Source: Changpingibacter yushuensis (GTDB lineage: Bacteria; Actinomycetota; Actinomycetes; Actinomycetales; Actinomycetaceae). From it: DNA of 64,000 nt. Of the stretch, positions 53,289 through 62,606 are shown piece after piece. The notes beneath the pieces are model-generated. The model saw nothing but the letters and a program-made list of their open reading frames with translations, ran no database searches and was not told the DNA's origin. The DNA lies in NCBI RefSeq assembly GCF_014041995.1, contig NZ_CP059492.1:186001-250000 (forward strand), given 5' to 3'. The position numbers were made by a program, and so were the translations under genes. Position 1 is the stretch's first letter. Every line of letters begins with the position of its first letter.

Positions 53289-55694
53289 ATGAACAGAGAA
53301 CAAGTTTTGCTGACGCGAGACCGTGCACCGCGCAATGCTGATCGTTTCGCATTGGCACTGAGCGCCGTTCTAGCAGCGGGCGGCGTGATCCTGCGATGGG
53401 AAGAGGTGGCTGGCAACCCCGCGGTGGCAGTCGTATCAGTCCTATTCGCACTGGTCGCCGCATCTGTGAGGATTGATGTAGGTTCCGTCTCAACGGGCCT
53501 GACGATGGGCATGGGTAATGCGGCGCTGGCGACTATGCTCACTGTGCCAGCATGGTCAGACCAGGCGTTTGGGTTGTGGACTTTCGGTGTGATTCTGGCG
53601 TGCTTCTGGTCTCTGAATACAATCCGATCCATTAGCTGGTCGATGATCACGGAAGCTGCCGCGGGACTGGCTTTGCTCGCCGCATACGAAACGGCGAGTG
53701 CGGCAATCGCGCGCACCACCTTGTCCTCTGACCTCCAAGTTGTGATCTCGTTGGGCGCCGCTTTCTGTGCGTACTTCCTCGCGACCGTGGTCGAGTTCTC
53801 TTTCGCGGCTTGCATTCAGAATCGCGCCGGATTCCTGCGCTCTTTTCGTGGCATTAGCTGGGGGCGCGCGCTTTCGTTCACCTGTTTGCAGTACGTCATT
53901 GCGGTGTTCGCTGCCACGTTGGCCTACGCGTGGGGAACAAGGTTTGATCTTGGCCTCCAAAGTCAAGATCTCCAGTCGCTTCTGATGATTGTTCTTGCCG
54001 TGGCAACCAGTTCAGTCTTCGCGTTGGGTGTGAGAAGCCGGCGCTGGGCTTCGCGTGACGCGACAATGATGGAGGCTTTGGCCTCCCTGCCATGGGAAGC
54101 GACTACATCTGTGGAGGATCAGGCCGTCCAGTATCTACAGCGGGCCATTAAACCGTTCAGAACTCAGATTGTTGACAGTCAAAACGACAGTGCGCCGGCC
54201 TACATGGAGGATGGTTGCCTGATCTCGAGTCCGATTGACCATGGGGATGACGCCAAACGTATCCGGGTTTCCCGCAGGGCATGGCAGCGTCCATACACCC
54301 AACGTGACGTCAACATGATTGAGGCTATGGCGACCATGGCTCGGGAGTCCTTGCGGGCCGATCGCGAGCTAAGGCGCCTTCAGAGCTTTTCGAATACAGA
54401 CTCCTTGACCGGCCTTATGAACTATAGGGCTCTTCGTTCTTCGCTTTCGACGATGGCTGAACGCAACTCGAAGTGCGGTATGACGGCACTCTTGTTCCTC
54501 AATGTCCAGAATCTCAGCCACATTAATGAGGATTACAGTTCTGAGGCTGGCGACGATGTGCTCAAGGCCGTGGCGCAACGATTGCGGAGCGCGGCTCCGT
54601 CCGGCTCTACAATTGCGCGGATTGCGGGAGATGAGTTCGTTGTGCTGATGTCTGGAATCGATGAGCGTAGAGAAGCCGAGGATAAGGCGTTCTCGATTTA
54701 TTCTGCGGTCACCACCCCGGTCCTGACGAGCGATGGGATGATTTCGCTCAACATCTCGCAGGGCGTCTCGCTTGCTGGCACTGAAACCTCAGATATCCAG
54801 CAGCTTATATCTCGTGCTGATGAGCATTTGTACCGCGCGCGGCGCAAGTTTATTGACAAAGTTGAGCCCGACGACGTCCAGCTCGCTGCCGATTCAGAGG
54901 CTCTGGTTAATGGCGGTCGGGTCCAAGAGGGGCTTTCTGCTGCGCTTGCAGACGCTATCCGTTCGGACCGGGTGATGCAGGTCTACCAGCCGGTGGTCAA
55001 TCGGGTGAATGCGAACATCATCGGTCTGGAGGTGGGCCTGAGGTTCAGTGATTCCGGGCCCGCGAGCCTGCCGGAGCGCTTCATTCGTGAGGAGTCGGGG
55101 CGGCTGGGGCTGGCCTCCCAGCTGGCGAGCCAGGTTCTTCGGCGTGCTGTGGATGACGTTCGGCGGTTCCAAGTGCTTGCCCCAGACCTTCACCGCGTTA
55201 GCGTCAATATCAGTGTTGCCCAGCTGGTGGATCGTGACTTCAGGACGGTCTATGAGGAGGTGGCGGAAGCCAACCCTGATGTTGAGGTGTTTCTGGAGCT
55301 TGATGAACGCTCGATCAGGTTGGCCCCGCTGGAGACGATTGAGAAGGCGTCGCAGTATGTGACTGCCCACGGGATTCGGCTCGTCGTCGACAACCTTGGA
55401 ACGGATTATTCGGAACTCACGGCGATTGTGGATTACCCGCTGACAGCAATGAAGGTCAGTTCTCGAATTATGGACGAATCGGGCAAGGAGCGCACCAGGA
55501 TTGCTTTGGCCAAACTGTTGGAGCTGGGCGATTCTCTGGAAAGTGAGGTCCTTTTTGTGGTGGAGAATGCCAGCCAAGCTAGGTTTGTTGAGGATCTGGG
55601 TGGTGTGTACGTTCAAGGATCGCATTACGGCAGGCCGGTTTCAGCCGATGAGTTTATGGTGCGGTTGGATTCGCTGGGTTTGACGCTGGGTTAG
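53289..55694 (+). CDS. Membrane GGDEF protein with degenerate EAL domain (c-di-GMP signalling)
   Basis: About 801 residues. The N-terminal part (about 15-235) has six to eight membrane segments of MASE type, a GAF-like linker follows, then a GGDEF domain with D-x-LTGLMNYR near 380 and signature RIAGDEF near 445 (AGDEF, compatible with diguanylate cyclase activity; no RxxD inhibition site seen). The EAL domain (about 555-800) reads EVGLRF for EALxRW, DNLGTDYS for DDFGTGYS, lacks the Asp after the catalytic Lys (MKVSS) and the second Glu of the AEGVE region, so phosphodiesterase activity is unlikely. The start is uncertain (ATG 53289, or earlier GTGs). It begins about 50 bases after the GH18-like gene. 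Confidence 0.87.
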   Translation: MNREQVLLTRDRAPRNADRFALALSAVLAAGGVILRWEEVAGNPAVAVVSVLFALVAASVRIDVGSVSTGLTMGMGNAALATMLTVPAWSDQAFGLWTFGVILACFWSLNTIRSISWSMITEAAAGLALLAAYETASAAIARTTLSSDLQVVISLGAAFCAYFLATVVEFSFAACIQNRAGFLRSFRGISWGRALSFTCLQYVIAVFAATLAYAWGTRFDLGLQSQDLQSLLMIVLAVATSSVFALGVRSRRWASRDATMMEALASLPWEATTSVEDQAVQYLQRAIKPFRTQIVDSQNDSAPAYMEDGCLISSPIDHGDDAKRIRVSRRAWQRPYTQRDVNMIEAMATMARESLRADRELRRLQSFSNTDSLTGLMNYRALRSSLSTMAERNSKCGMTALLFLNVQNLSHINEDYSSEAGDDVLKAVAQRLRSAAPSGSTIARIAGDEFVVLMSGIDERREAEDKAFSIYSAVTTPVLTSDGMISLNISQGVSLAGTETSDIQQLISRADEHLYRARRKFIDKVEPDDVQLAADSEALVNGGRVQEGLSAALADAIRSDRVMQVYQPVVNRVNANIIGLEVGLRFSDSGPASLPERFIREESGRLGLASQLASQVLRRAVDDVRRFQVLAPDLHRVSVNISVAQLVDRDFRTVYEEVAEANPDVEVFLELDERSIRLAPLETIEKASQYVTAHGIRLVVDNLGTDYSELTAIVDYPLTAMKVSSRIMDESGKERTRIALAKLLELGDSLESEVLFVVENASQARFVEDLGGVYVQGSHYGRPVSADEFMVRLDSLGLTLG

Positions 55695-55857
55695 GGGCCG
55701 ACGACGACGCCCGGTCGCGCCCGATATCTGGTTCAGTAATCGGCGTATCTGGTTCGCGAGGTAGCTTGTGAGGGGCAGGGGACTGGCGGCCCGTCCTGGG
55801 TGCCCTGGCAGCGGTCGGATAGCCGGTGTTTGGCGGGAACAACTTCACATCGAATAA

Positions 55858-55893
55858 GTCCGCCCATTGGGATGACTGTCCCAACAGGCGGAC
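55858..55893 (+). other. Strong hairpin in the leader before the ABC transporter operon
   Basis: Outer arms GTCCGCC/GGCGGAC and inner arms TTGGGA/TCCCAA are separated by a symmetric CA/CA internal loop, with hexaloop TGACTG. It lies 164 bases after the GGDEF gene and 140 bases before the next start. No T-run follows, so it could be a terminator or part of a structured leader. The rest of 55695-56033 shows no gene. Confidence 0.5.
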
Positions 55894-56033
55894 GAACTCT
55901 TACCATCTGTTCGTACCCAGGCATGCGTGCTGTGGTGCTTGATGCGGGGGAGGTTGCTGGCGCAACACGCGTTAAGAACCAATGGCGGTATCCAGATCTC
56001 CACACATCAGTTGACTCCACGAAAGGGAAACTC

Positions 56034-57029
56034 GTGAAGAAGAATCTCACCACGGTTGTCGCCGCAGTCGTCGCAGTGCTTTCACTCGCGGCATGCGGCT
56101 CAGACTCAGACTCCAGTAACAGCTCGAGCACCAACTCCGGTTCGGATAGCTACAAGATCGCCGTTGCACAGACTGTTACACACTCCTCACTTGATGCGTC
56201 TATCGCTGGTTTCAAGCAGGCGATTGCGGATGCGGGTCTCGATGTCAGTTACGACGACGAGAACGCGAACAACGACCAGACGATCATTGCGTCCATCGCC
56301 GGAACGATCGCCGCTGGCGATTATGACCTCGTGCTCGGTGTGGCGACACCCATGGCGCAGGGACTTGCACAAACCGTAGCGAACATCCCCGTTCTGTTCA
56401 CTGCTGTGACCGATCCAGTGGGTGCGGGCTTGGTGGATTCTCTGGATGCGCCGGGCGCCAACATCACCGGAACCACTGATGCCAACCCGGTGGAGGAGCA
56501 GATAAACCTTGTTCTCGATCTAGTGCCGGATGCCAAGACAATTGGTGTGGTGTACAACCCCGGTGAGGCAAACTCTGTGGTTCAGGTTGAATGGGTCAAG
56601 GAAGCTGCGGAGAAGTTGGGGCTCGAAGTCAAAGAGGCCAACGCCGTGACTACTGCAGAGGTGCAGCAGGCAGCCAATTCGCTCGACGTCGACGCCATTT
56701 ATGTCCCTACCGATAACACGGTTGTCTCAGCTCTGGACTCTGTGATTCAGGTCGGCGAATCGAAGAAGATCCCGGTAATTGCAGCCGAAGGCGATTCGGT
56801 CGCAAACGGCGCTGTCGCTACCTACGGCCTCTCATACGAAGCGCTGGGTTACCAGACAGGCGAGATGGCCGTGAAGATCCTTACCGAAGGTGCGGATCCT
56901 GCGACAATGGCAGTTGAAACTCAGAAGGAGCCGGTGCTCTACCTGAATCTCGGTGCAGCTGAGCGAATGGGAGTCACAATTCCTCAGGACCTCATCGACC
57001 AGGCCGACCCAGCAGATATCACCCAATAA
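56034..57029 (+). CDS. ABC transporter substrate-binding lipoprotein (TrpX-like, PF04392)
   Basis: A 331-residue lipoprotein. The start is GTG 56034 with AAAGGGAAA upstream (the frame is open to 55800 but lacks a signal there). The signal peptide ends in lipobox LAAC near 20, followed by a Ser/Asp linker. The two-lobed periplasmic-binding fold has YKIAVAQTVTH near 41, NPVEEQINLV and TIGVVYNPGEANS near 165, matching the ABC substrate-binding family often linked to aromatic amino acid (tryptophan) uptake. Ligand is not certain. Confidence 0.88.
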   Translation: MKKNLTTVVAAVVAVLSLAACGSDSDSSNSSSTNSGSDSYKIAVAQTVTHSSLDASIAGFKQAIADAGLDVSYDDENANNDQTIIASIAGTIAAGDYDLVLGVATPMAQGLAQTVANIPVLFTAVTDPVGAGLVDSLDAPGANITGTTDANPVEEQINLVLDLVPDAKTIGVVYNPGEANSVVQVEWVKEAAEKLGLEVKEANAVTTAEVQQAANSLDVDAIYVPTDNTVVSALDSVIQVGESKKIPVIAAEGDSVANGAVATYGLSYEALGYQTGEMAVKILTEGADPATMAVETQKEPVLYLNLGAAERMGVTIPQDLIDQADPADITQ

Positions 57030-57128
57030 AACCTTGGCCGCGCTGAGCGTGGCTGCACGCGGCGGGTGGGGCACAGCAAGCGCCCCACCCGCGCGCCGCA
57101 TCTAGCAATTAACAACAAAGGAGCCCAG

Positions 57129-58130
57129 ATGCTCGCCACAGCAGTAGAACTCGGATTGCTATACGCGATCATGGCCTTAGGTGTGTATCTGACCTTCCGC
57201 ATCCTCGATTTCGCTGACCTGACCGTAGACGGCAGCTTCACAACGGGTGCAGCGGTAGCAGCTCTTGGCATCCTCCATGGTGTTAACCCGGCCCTAGCTA
57301 CCTTCGCTGGCTTCCTCGCGGGTATGGTTGCGGGCCTCATTACCGGATTGCTTCACACCAAAGCGCACATCGACGGACTCTTGGCAGGCATCCTCACCCA
57401 GATTGGCCTGTACTCGATAAACCTTCGCATCATGGGAACCGCAAACATCTCCCTGTTGCGTGAATCAACACTGTTCACCGGTCTGCGCGAAGCTGGACAC
57501 ATTGCCAGTTCATCGTGGATGGGCTCTCTCATACTTCTGCCATTCGTATTGGCCGTGTGGCTGCTCATCGTGTGGTTTTTGCACACTGACACCGGCTTAG
57601 CTATGCGGGCAACTGGTGATAACCCTCAGATGATCCGATCCTTCGGAGTATCAACCGACAATCAGAAGATCCTCGGCTTGGCCCTCTCTAATGGGCTTGT
57701 TGCTGCTTCCGGTGCGCTAGTGGCCCAATACCAAGGATTCTCCGACATCGGAATGGGTATCGGCATGATCGTGGCCGGCCTGGCCTCCGTCATACTTGGA
57801 CAAGCTATCTTTGGACGCACCACAATCCTCCGAGCGGCCTTCGCAGTGGTGTTCGGGGCTGTGCTCTATAGAGTGGTCATTCAGCTCGCTCTTCTGGCTG
57901 GGTTCGAACCGAGCGACATGAAGCTCATCTCCGCGATTCTCGTCATCTTGGCGCTCATCCTTCCTCAGGTCAAGGTATTCAAACGGCTACCGGCCATGTT
58001 TAAGAGCCGAGGCGCGGCGACGTCGTCGGAAGAAGACCTCGTTCCGATGGGGGCAACTTCTCTGGAACCACGTACATATGGGGCGGAACCCGGCCTAGAT
58101 GCCTCGGTTTCGGACGGAAAGGACAACTGA
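57129..58130 (+). CDS. ABC transporter permease (TrpY-like)
   Basis: A 333-residue inner-membrane permease of the branched-chain/TrpY class, with eight or more membrane segments; LTVDGSFTTGAAVA (about 34-47) and ATGDNPQMIRSFGVS (about 160-175) are characteristic. ATG 57129 has AAAGGAG upstream. The cytoplasmic C-terminal tail is polar. Its stop overlaps the ATPase start. Confidence 0.9.
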   Translation: MLATAVELGLLYAIMALGVYLTFRILDFADLTVDGSFTTGAAVAALGILHGVNPALATFAGFLAGMVAGLITGLLHTKAHIDGLLAGILTQIGLYSINLRIMGTANISLLRESTLFTGLREAGHIASSSWMGSLILLPFVLAVWLLIVWFLHTDTGLAMRATGDNPQMIRSFGVSTDNQKILGLALSNGLVAASGALVAQYQGFSDIGMGIGMIVAGLASVILGQAIFGRTTILRAAFAVVFGAVLYRVVIQLALLAGFEPSDMKLISAILVILALILPQVKVFKRLPAMFKSRGAATSSEEDLVPMGATSLEPRTYGAEPGLDASVSDGKDN

Positions 58131-58921
58131 TGCTTCGCCTCACAGGAATCAACAAGACCTTCTTCCCCGGCACGGTCAATGAACGCAAAGCGCTCGTAGG
58201 GGTGGATCTGCATCTCAAGCCGCGCGACTTCGTCACCGTCATCGGATCCAACGGTGCAGGCAAATCCACTCTTCTCAACATCGTTTCAGGCTCGATCCGA
58301 GCCGAATCAGGATTGGTTGAGATCGCAGGCAATGACGTGACGAAGCTTGCTGACTACCGCCGAGCCCAGTTTGTCGGGCGAGTCTTCCAGGACCCTTCCG
58401 CAGGCACGGCTCCGCACATGACCATTGAAGAGAACCTGGCAATGGCGGCGCAGCGCGGCAAGCGCCGCTTCCTCGGTACTGCCGTGAACTCCGCAAAGCG
58501 CGCGAAGTTCCGCGAGGACCTTGAGATGCTTGAGCAAGGCCTAGAAAGCCGGCTCGATGATTGGGTAGGACTGCTCTCAGGTGGGCAACGCCAGTCGCTC
58601 TCATTGTTGATGGCCACGTTTACCCATCCGCAGATTCTGCTGCTCGATGAGCACACCGCCGCATTGGATCCCCAGCGTGCTGCGCTGGTGACCAAGCTGA
58701 CCGCTGAACTCGTAGAGAAGCACAACCTCACCACACTCATGGTCACCCACAACATGGAGCAGGCGCTCGCGATGGGCAACCGGCTCATCATGATGCACCA
58801 GGGCAGAATCATCATGGACGTTGAAGGTGAACAGAAAGCTTCGATGAAGGTTTCCGATCTCCTTGGAGCCTTTGAAAAGATGCGTGGTGGGGGTCTCTCA
58901 GACCGCACACTGTTGGCATAG
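58130..58921 (+). CDS. ABC transporter ATP-binding protein (TrpZ-like)
   Basis: A 263-residue ABC ATPase with Walker A GSNGAGKST near 39, Q-loop FQDP near 85, signature LSGGQRQSLS near 149, Walker B ILLLDEHTAAL near 166 and H-loop VTHNM near 205. Third gene of the transporter operon. ATG 58130 overlaps the preceding stop. Confidence 0.94.
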   Translation: MLRLTGINKTFFPGTVNERKALVGVDLHLKPRDFVTVIGSNGAGKSTLLNIVSGSIRAESGLVEIAGNDVTKLADYRRAQFVGRVFQDPSAGTAPHMTIEENLAMAAQRGKRRFLGTAVNSAKRAKFREDLEMLEQGLESRLDDWVGLLSGGQRQSLSLLMATFTHPQILLLDEHTAALDPQRAALVTKLTAELVEKHNLTTLMVTHNMEQALAMGNRLIMMHQGRIIMDVEGEQKASMKVSDLLGAFEKMRGGGLSDRTLLA

Positions 58922-58984
58922 AACGCGCGCCCAGAATCAGGCGAGGGCTGGAAGGTCCTAGTTGGGACGTGGGAAGATAGGACC

Positions 58985-59722
58985 ATGACTTACACCTTGG
59001 TATTGCTCCGCCACGGCGAGAGCGAATGGAACGCTAAGAACCTGTTCACCGGCTGGGTTGATGTGCCGTTGTCAGAGAAGGGCCGGGCAGAGGCCACTCA
59101 CGGCGGCGAACTGCTCAAGGAAGCTGGCGTTCTTCCTGAGAAGCTCTACACTTCGATGCTGCGCCGCGCCATTATGACCGCAAATCTTGCACTCGATTCG
59201 GCAGACCGCCACTGGATTCCAGTTGAGCGGAACTGGCGTCTCAACGAGCGCCATTACGGCGCTCTTCAGGGCAAGAACAAGAAGGAAATCCGCGACGAGT
59301 ACGGCGAAGAGCAGTTCATGCAGTGGCGCCGTTCGTACGATTGCCCGCCGCCCGCTATTGAAGCAGGTAGCCAGTTCTCTCAGGATCAAGACCCGCGTTA
59401 CGCCGGCGAACCGATCCCCGCAACTGAGTGCCTCAAGGACGTGCTGGAGCGTCTTCTCCCATACTGGAACGATGTGATTGTGCCAGACATCAAGTCCGGC
59501 AAGACCATCATGATTGCCGCACACGGCAACTCGCTGCGCGCAATCGTCAAGCACCTCGACGATATTTCTGACGATGACATCGCCGGCGTCAACATCCCCA
59601 CTGGCATTCCGCTGGTGTATGAGCTGGATGAGGAAACCCTCAAGCCGGTGAAGAAGGGTGGCACCTACCTGGATCCGGAAGCTGAGGCGAAGATCGCGGC
59701 AGTGGCTAACCAAGGTCGATGA
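58985..59722 (+). CDS. gpmA: 2,3-bisphosphoglycerate-dependent phosphoglycerate mutase
   Basis: Glycolytic enzyme interconverting 3- and 2-phosphoglycerate, 245 residues. Phosphohistidine motif [10 protein letters not shown] near 8-17, [12 protein letters not shown] near 89 and the second His in [10 protein letters not shown] near 183 are intact. Followed by two hairpins before the convergent phoU. The gpm gene also neighbours senX3-regX3 in mycobacteria. Confidence 0.96.
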   Translation: MTYTLVLLRHGESEWNAKNLFTGWVDVPLSEKGRAEATHGGELLKEAGVLPEKLYTSMLRRAIMTANLALDSADRHWIPVERNWRLNERHYGALQGKNKKEIRDEYGEEQFMQWRRSYDCPPPAIEAGSQFSQDQDPRYAGEPIPATECLKDVLERLLPYWNDVIVPDIKSGKTIMIAAHGNSLRAIVKHLDDISDDDIAGVNIPTGIPLVYELDEETLKPVKKGGTYLDPEAEAKIAAVANQGR

Positions 59723-59727
59723 GCTGC

Positions 59728-59750
59728 GGGGCGCTCGGAACGAGCGCCCC
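59728..59750 (+). terminator. First hairpin after gpmA
   Basis: Perfect 9-bp arms (GGGGCGCTC and complement) with a 5-base loop, 6 bases after the stop codon. Followed by TCAAG, so termination probably depends on the second palindrome too. Confidence 0.6.
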
Positions 59751-59757
59751 TCAAGCG

Positions 59758-59807
59758 GCGGTAAACAGTGAGGGCACGGATTAATCCGTGCCCTCACTGT
59801 TTACCGC
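59758..59807. terminator. 50-bp perfect palindrome between convergent gpmA and phoU
   Basis: Two 25-base arms meet without a spacer (centre between 59782 and 59783, GATT/AATC). Folding yields a GC-rich stem flanked by GTAAACAGT / ACTGTTTAC, giving an A-rich start and T-rich end on either strand, which suits a bidirectional terminator for the two convergent genes. The phoU stop is 8 bases away. Confidence 0.75.
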
Positions 59808-59814
59808 TAGAGGA

Positions 59815-60513
59815 TCAGTCTGCGAGCCTACCAAGCATCTCTTCTTCAGTTCCGGGAGCTGAGGAGTCGCGTTCGGGGGTAAGTCCGGTCACAAGGAACG
59901 TCATGCGCCTTGCCACTGAGACGGCGTGATCACCGTAGCGTTCGAGGAAGCGGCCCAACAGCACAACGTCCACAACATCTTGGCGAGTCAGGTTGTTGGA
60001 TTCATTCAACACCAGTTCAAAAGACTGGCGGTGAAGGGCATCAAGCACCTCGTCATCCTGTTCAATCTCGGCAGCAAGTGACATGTCCTGGGTCTGCACC
60101 AGCGTTGCCATCTTGGCACCCGCCTTGGCGGCCTCATCTGCCATCTTGGTCAGCAGGTCATAGGCGGAACCGTCCGTTGCGGTCTGTGGGAACCGCCCGC
60201 GAGCGATGTATGCCACGTGGCGTGCAAGGTCACCCATTCGCTCCAATGTGGAAGCTAACCGTAGGGCTGATACAACAGTTCGCAGGTCAGAGGCCACAGG
60301 AGCCTGCCGGGCCAGCAACGAAATCCCCATTTCGTCCAAGTTTCGCTCCAAGAAGTCGATCTGCGCGTCGGCATCGATAACGGCTTCGGCGAGTCCCAAG
60401 TTGGCATCGCGCAGAGAATCTGCAGCGCGGCTCATAGCGGTTGCCGCCGCTTTGGCCTGAATGGTCAGAGTTTCTTGAAGAAGGGCCATTTCCTTGCGGA
60501 ATTCCTCGCGCAT
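59815..60513 (-). CDS. phoU: Phosphate signalling protein PhoU
   Basis: Peripheral regulator linking phosphate transport to the SenX3-RegX3 two-component system. The 232-residue all-helical protein has two PhoU repeats, each with the metal-cluster motif: RLASTLERMGDLARHVAYIA near 85-104 and GRFLERYGDHAVSVARR near 188-204. Divergent from senX3-regX3, with 207 bases between. Confidence 0.94.
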   Translation of the reverse strand: MREEFRKEMALLQETLTIQAKAAATAMSRAADSLRDANLGLAEAVIDADAQIDFLERNLDEMGISLLARQAPVASDLRTVVSALRLASTLERMGDLARHVAYIARGRFPQTATDGSAYDLLTKMADEAAKAGAKMATLVQTQDMSLAAEIEQDDEVLDALHRQSFELVLNESNNLTRQDVVDVVLLGRFLERYGDHAVSVARRMTFLVTGLTPERDSSAPGTEEEMLGRLAD

Positions 60514-60631
60514 GCTGCTCCTTGTGTTTCTGTGCCGGTTCGCGCTTCAGCGTAGGGCTCGCTGAATGCTGATTTCACGGATCTCCAGCAAACAATCAAT
60601 CACGCCGTCGTGAACGTTGCCGTGGATATAG

Positions 60632-60664
60632 GTTAACGCGTAATGGGGGCGAGGTTAACGGTGG
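60632..60664 (+). promoter_or_regulatory. Candidate RegX3/PhoP-type box (11-bp direct repeats)
   Basis: GTTAACG recurs exactly 22 bases apart (60632 and 60654), with a degenerate unit between, giving three 11-base units in the style of actinobacterial Pho boxes (GTTCACC-N4 repeats). It lies 57-89 bases before senX3 in the phoU-senX3 divergent region and could serve autoregulation by phosphorylated RegX3. Confidence 0.5.
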
Positions 60665-60720
60665 GCGAAGTGTGGCTGTTCCATTCTGTGTAGACAGGCC
60701 GCGGCAATTAGGCTTGTGTT

Positions 60721-61911
60721 ATGCCATCTGGTGCCATCATCTTGATTGCCGCACTCCTGGGAATGTTGGTGGGGGTGTGGGCCACGTACGCGTTTCTTGC
60801 CACAGAACGCGCGCGCCGCCGCGAGGTCATTTCCCCGGCCGCTAGCGAGTCCAGTATCCTCGCCGATTCTGTGTTAGACGCCTTGCCGCAGGACTACATC
60901 ATTCTCGATCGCGAGAATCGGGTGGAACAAGCTTCAACCCGTGCGTATTCGTACGGGATCGTCAAGGACGGCGTAGTGGTTCGTGAACAGATCATGAGAA
61001 TTGCCGCAGCTGTTCGCGATGACGGGCTCATCCACTCGGACGAGGTCCGCATGAGCCGTTCGATGCTCGAAGAGGAGCTCGAAAGCCAGTTGATCGTGCG
61101 CAGCGCCCCGATGAACTCTGGAAGGGTCTTGATCCTCTTTGAGGACAACACCGCTCAGCTGCGGCTTGAGGAGACTCGCCGCGACTTCACAGCGAACATC
61201 TCCCATGAACTAAAAACGCCTATTGGCGCGATCGCATTGCTTGCAGAAACGCTGGCGGACAACGCTGATGACCCGGAGGCGGTGCGGCACTTCTCCCAGA
61301 GTCTGGCAAAGGAATCCCGCCGCCTTTCAACGCTGGTGCAGGACATCATTGAGCTTTCACGCCTTCAGGCAGGCGATGCGCTTTCAACGTCAGATCTGGT
61401 GCAGATCGACGACGTCGTCGCCGAATCAATTGATCGCATGCGGGTTGAGGCCGAAGATCGTGGAGTGACTCTGGTTTCCGGACGCACCACAGGGCTGACG
61501 GTGTATGGCGATAAGAAACTGCTGACCACGGCGGTGCGCAACCTTCTCGATAACGCAGTTCGATACTCGCGCCCGCGTGGCAGAGTGTCAGTTGGCGTAA
61601 CGAGCCATGATGGGCTCGTCTCGATCGCAGTGGTTGACCAAGGTGAAGGCATCGCTCCCGTACATCGTGAACGAGTCTTCGAACGTTTCTATCGCGGCGA
61701 CAAGGCAAGATCCCGCGAAACTGGCGGATCAGGGTTGGGGCTTTCCATCGTGAAGCACGTGGTCTCCGATCATGGCGGCCGCGTAACCTTGTGGAGCGCG
61801 CCCGGCCAAGGATCCACTTTTACGATTCTTCTACCAGAAGCACAGGCCCCGAAGAGCGCCGTAGCGCCACCGGCTGGCGTTTCACAAGAGAGTTCCACGA
61901 ACGGAGAATGA
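60721..61911 (+). CDS. senX3: Sensor histidine kinase SenX3
   Basis: Membrane kinase of 396 residues sensing phosphate status together with PhoU. One N-terminal membrane segment (about 4-26), a PAS-like region (about 45-145), H box NISHELKTPIG near 160, N box LLDNAVRYS near 275, G boxes DQGEGIAP and GSGLGLSIVKHVV near 305-345. Unlike some SenX3 proteins only one membrane helix is clear. Its stop overlaps the regulator start. Confidence 0.94.
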   Translation: MPSGAIILIAALLGMLVGVWATYAFLATERARRREVISPAASESSILADSVLDALPQDYIILDRENRVEQASTRAYSYGIVKDGVVVREQIMRIAAAVRDDGLIHSDEVRMSRSMLEEELESQLIVRSAPMNSGRVLILFEDNTAQLRLEETRRDFTANISHELKTPIGAIALLAETLADNADDPEAVRHFSQSLAKESRRLSTLVQDIIELSRLQAGDALSTSDLVQIDDVVAESIDRMRVEAEDRGVTLVSGRTTGLTVYGDKKLLTTAVRNLLDNAVRYSRPRGRVSVGVTSHDGLVSIAVVDQGEGIAPVHRERVFERFYRGDKARSRETGGSGLGLSIVKHVVSDHGGRVTLWSAPGQGSTFTILLPEAQAPKSAVAPPAGVSQESSTNGE

Positions 61912-62606
61912 TGCCCAAGATCCTTGTTGTCGACGACGAACCCACCTATCGTGACACCCTAGCGTTCAACCTGCGCCGCGACGGGTTTGAGGTGGTCACC
62001 GCAGCAGATGGAATTGCCGCCGTTGACGCCTTTACCCGGGCAGCGCCGGATCTGATCCTGCTTGATCTCATGCTTCCGGGTCTCTCTGGAATAGAAGTAT
62101 GCAACCGCGTCCGCGCACAATCCAACGTGCCCATCATCATGGTGACCGCCAAGGATGATGAAGTGGACAAGATTGTGGGCCTCGAAGTTGGCGCCGATGA
62201 TTACCTCACCAAGCCATACTCATACCGCGAGCTCGTGGCCAGAATCCGTGCAGTGCTGCGCCGTTCGGCGTCTTCTGCTTCTGACGATGATCTCAATGAA
62301 GTTCTAGCCGTGGGACGTATCTCCATGGACACGGAAGCCCATGTGGTCACTGTGGCTGGCGATCCGGTTCAGATGCCGCTGCGGGAGTTTGAGTTGCTTG
62401 AGCTCTTTATGCGAAACCCCGGAAGGGTGCTCACTAGGGTGCAGATCCTCGATCGTATCTGGGGTGTGGACTACATCGGTGATACCAAGACTCTGGACGT
62501 CCATGTCAAGAGGATCCGTTCGCGCATTGAGCAAGATCCCGCACACCCTCAGGCGCTCCAAACGGTGCGCGGACTGGGCTACAAGCTGGTCGATTCAGAC
62601 GAGTAG
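61911..62606 (+). CDS. regX3: Response regulator RegX3 (OmpR family)
   Basis: A 231-residue regulator. The receiver domain begins MPKILVVDDEPTYRD with acidic pocket, phospho-Asp in LILLDLMLPG near 53 and Lys in VTAKDD near 81 (K102-type). The C-terminal winged helix contains LREFELLELFMRNPGRVLTR and HVKRIRSRIE. Start at the second of two adjacent ATGs (61908 and 61911), which overlap the senX3 TGA. Confidence 0.95.
   Translation: MPKILVVDDEPTYRDTLAFNLRRDGFEVVTAADGIAAVDAFTRAAPDLILLDLMLPGLSGIEVCNRVRAQSNVPIIMVTAKDDEVDKIVGLEVGADDYLTKPYSYRELVARIRAVLRRSASSASDDDLNEVLAVGRISMDTEAHVVTVAGDPVQMPLREFELLELFMRNPGRVLTRVQILDRIWGVDYIGDTKTLDVHVKRIRSRIEQDPAHPQALQTVRGLGYKLVDSDE

Noticed and set aside
54890-55694. 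Active c-di-GMP phosphodiesterase
   Set aside because: Several metal-binding and catalytic positions of the EAL domain are substituted, so I annotate it as degenerate.
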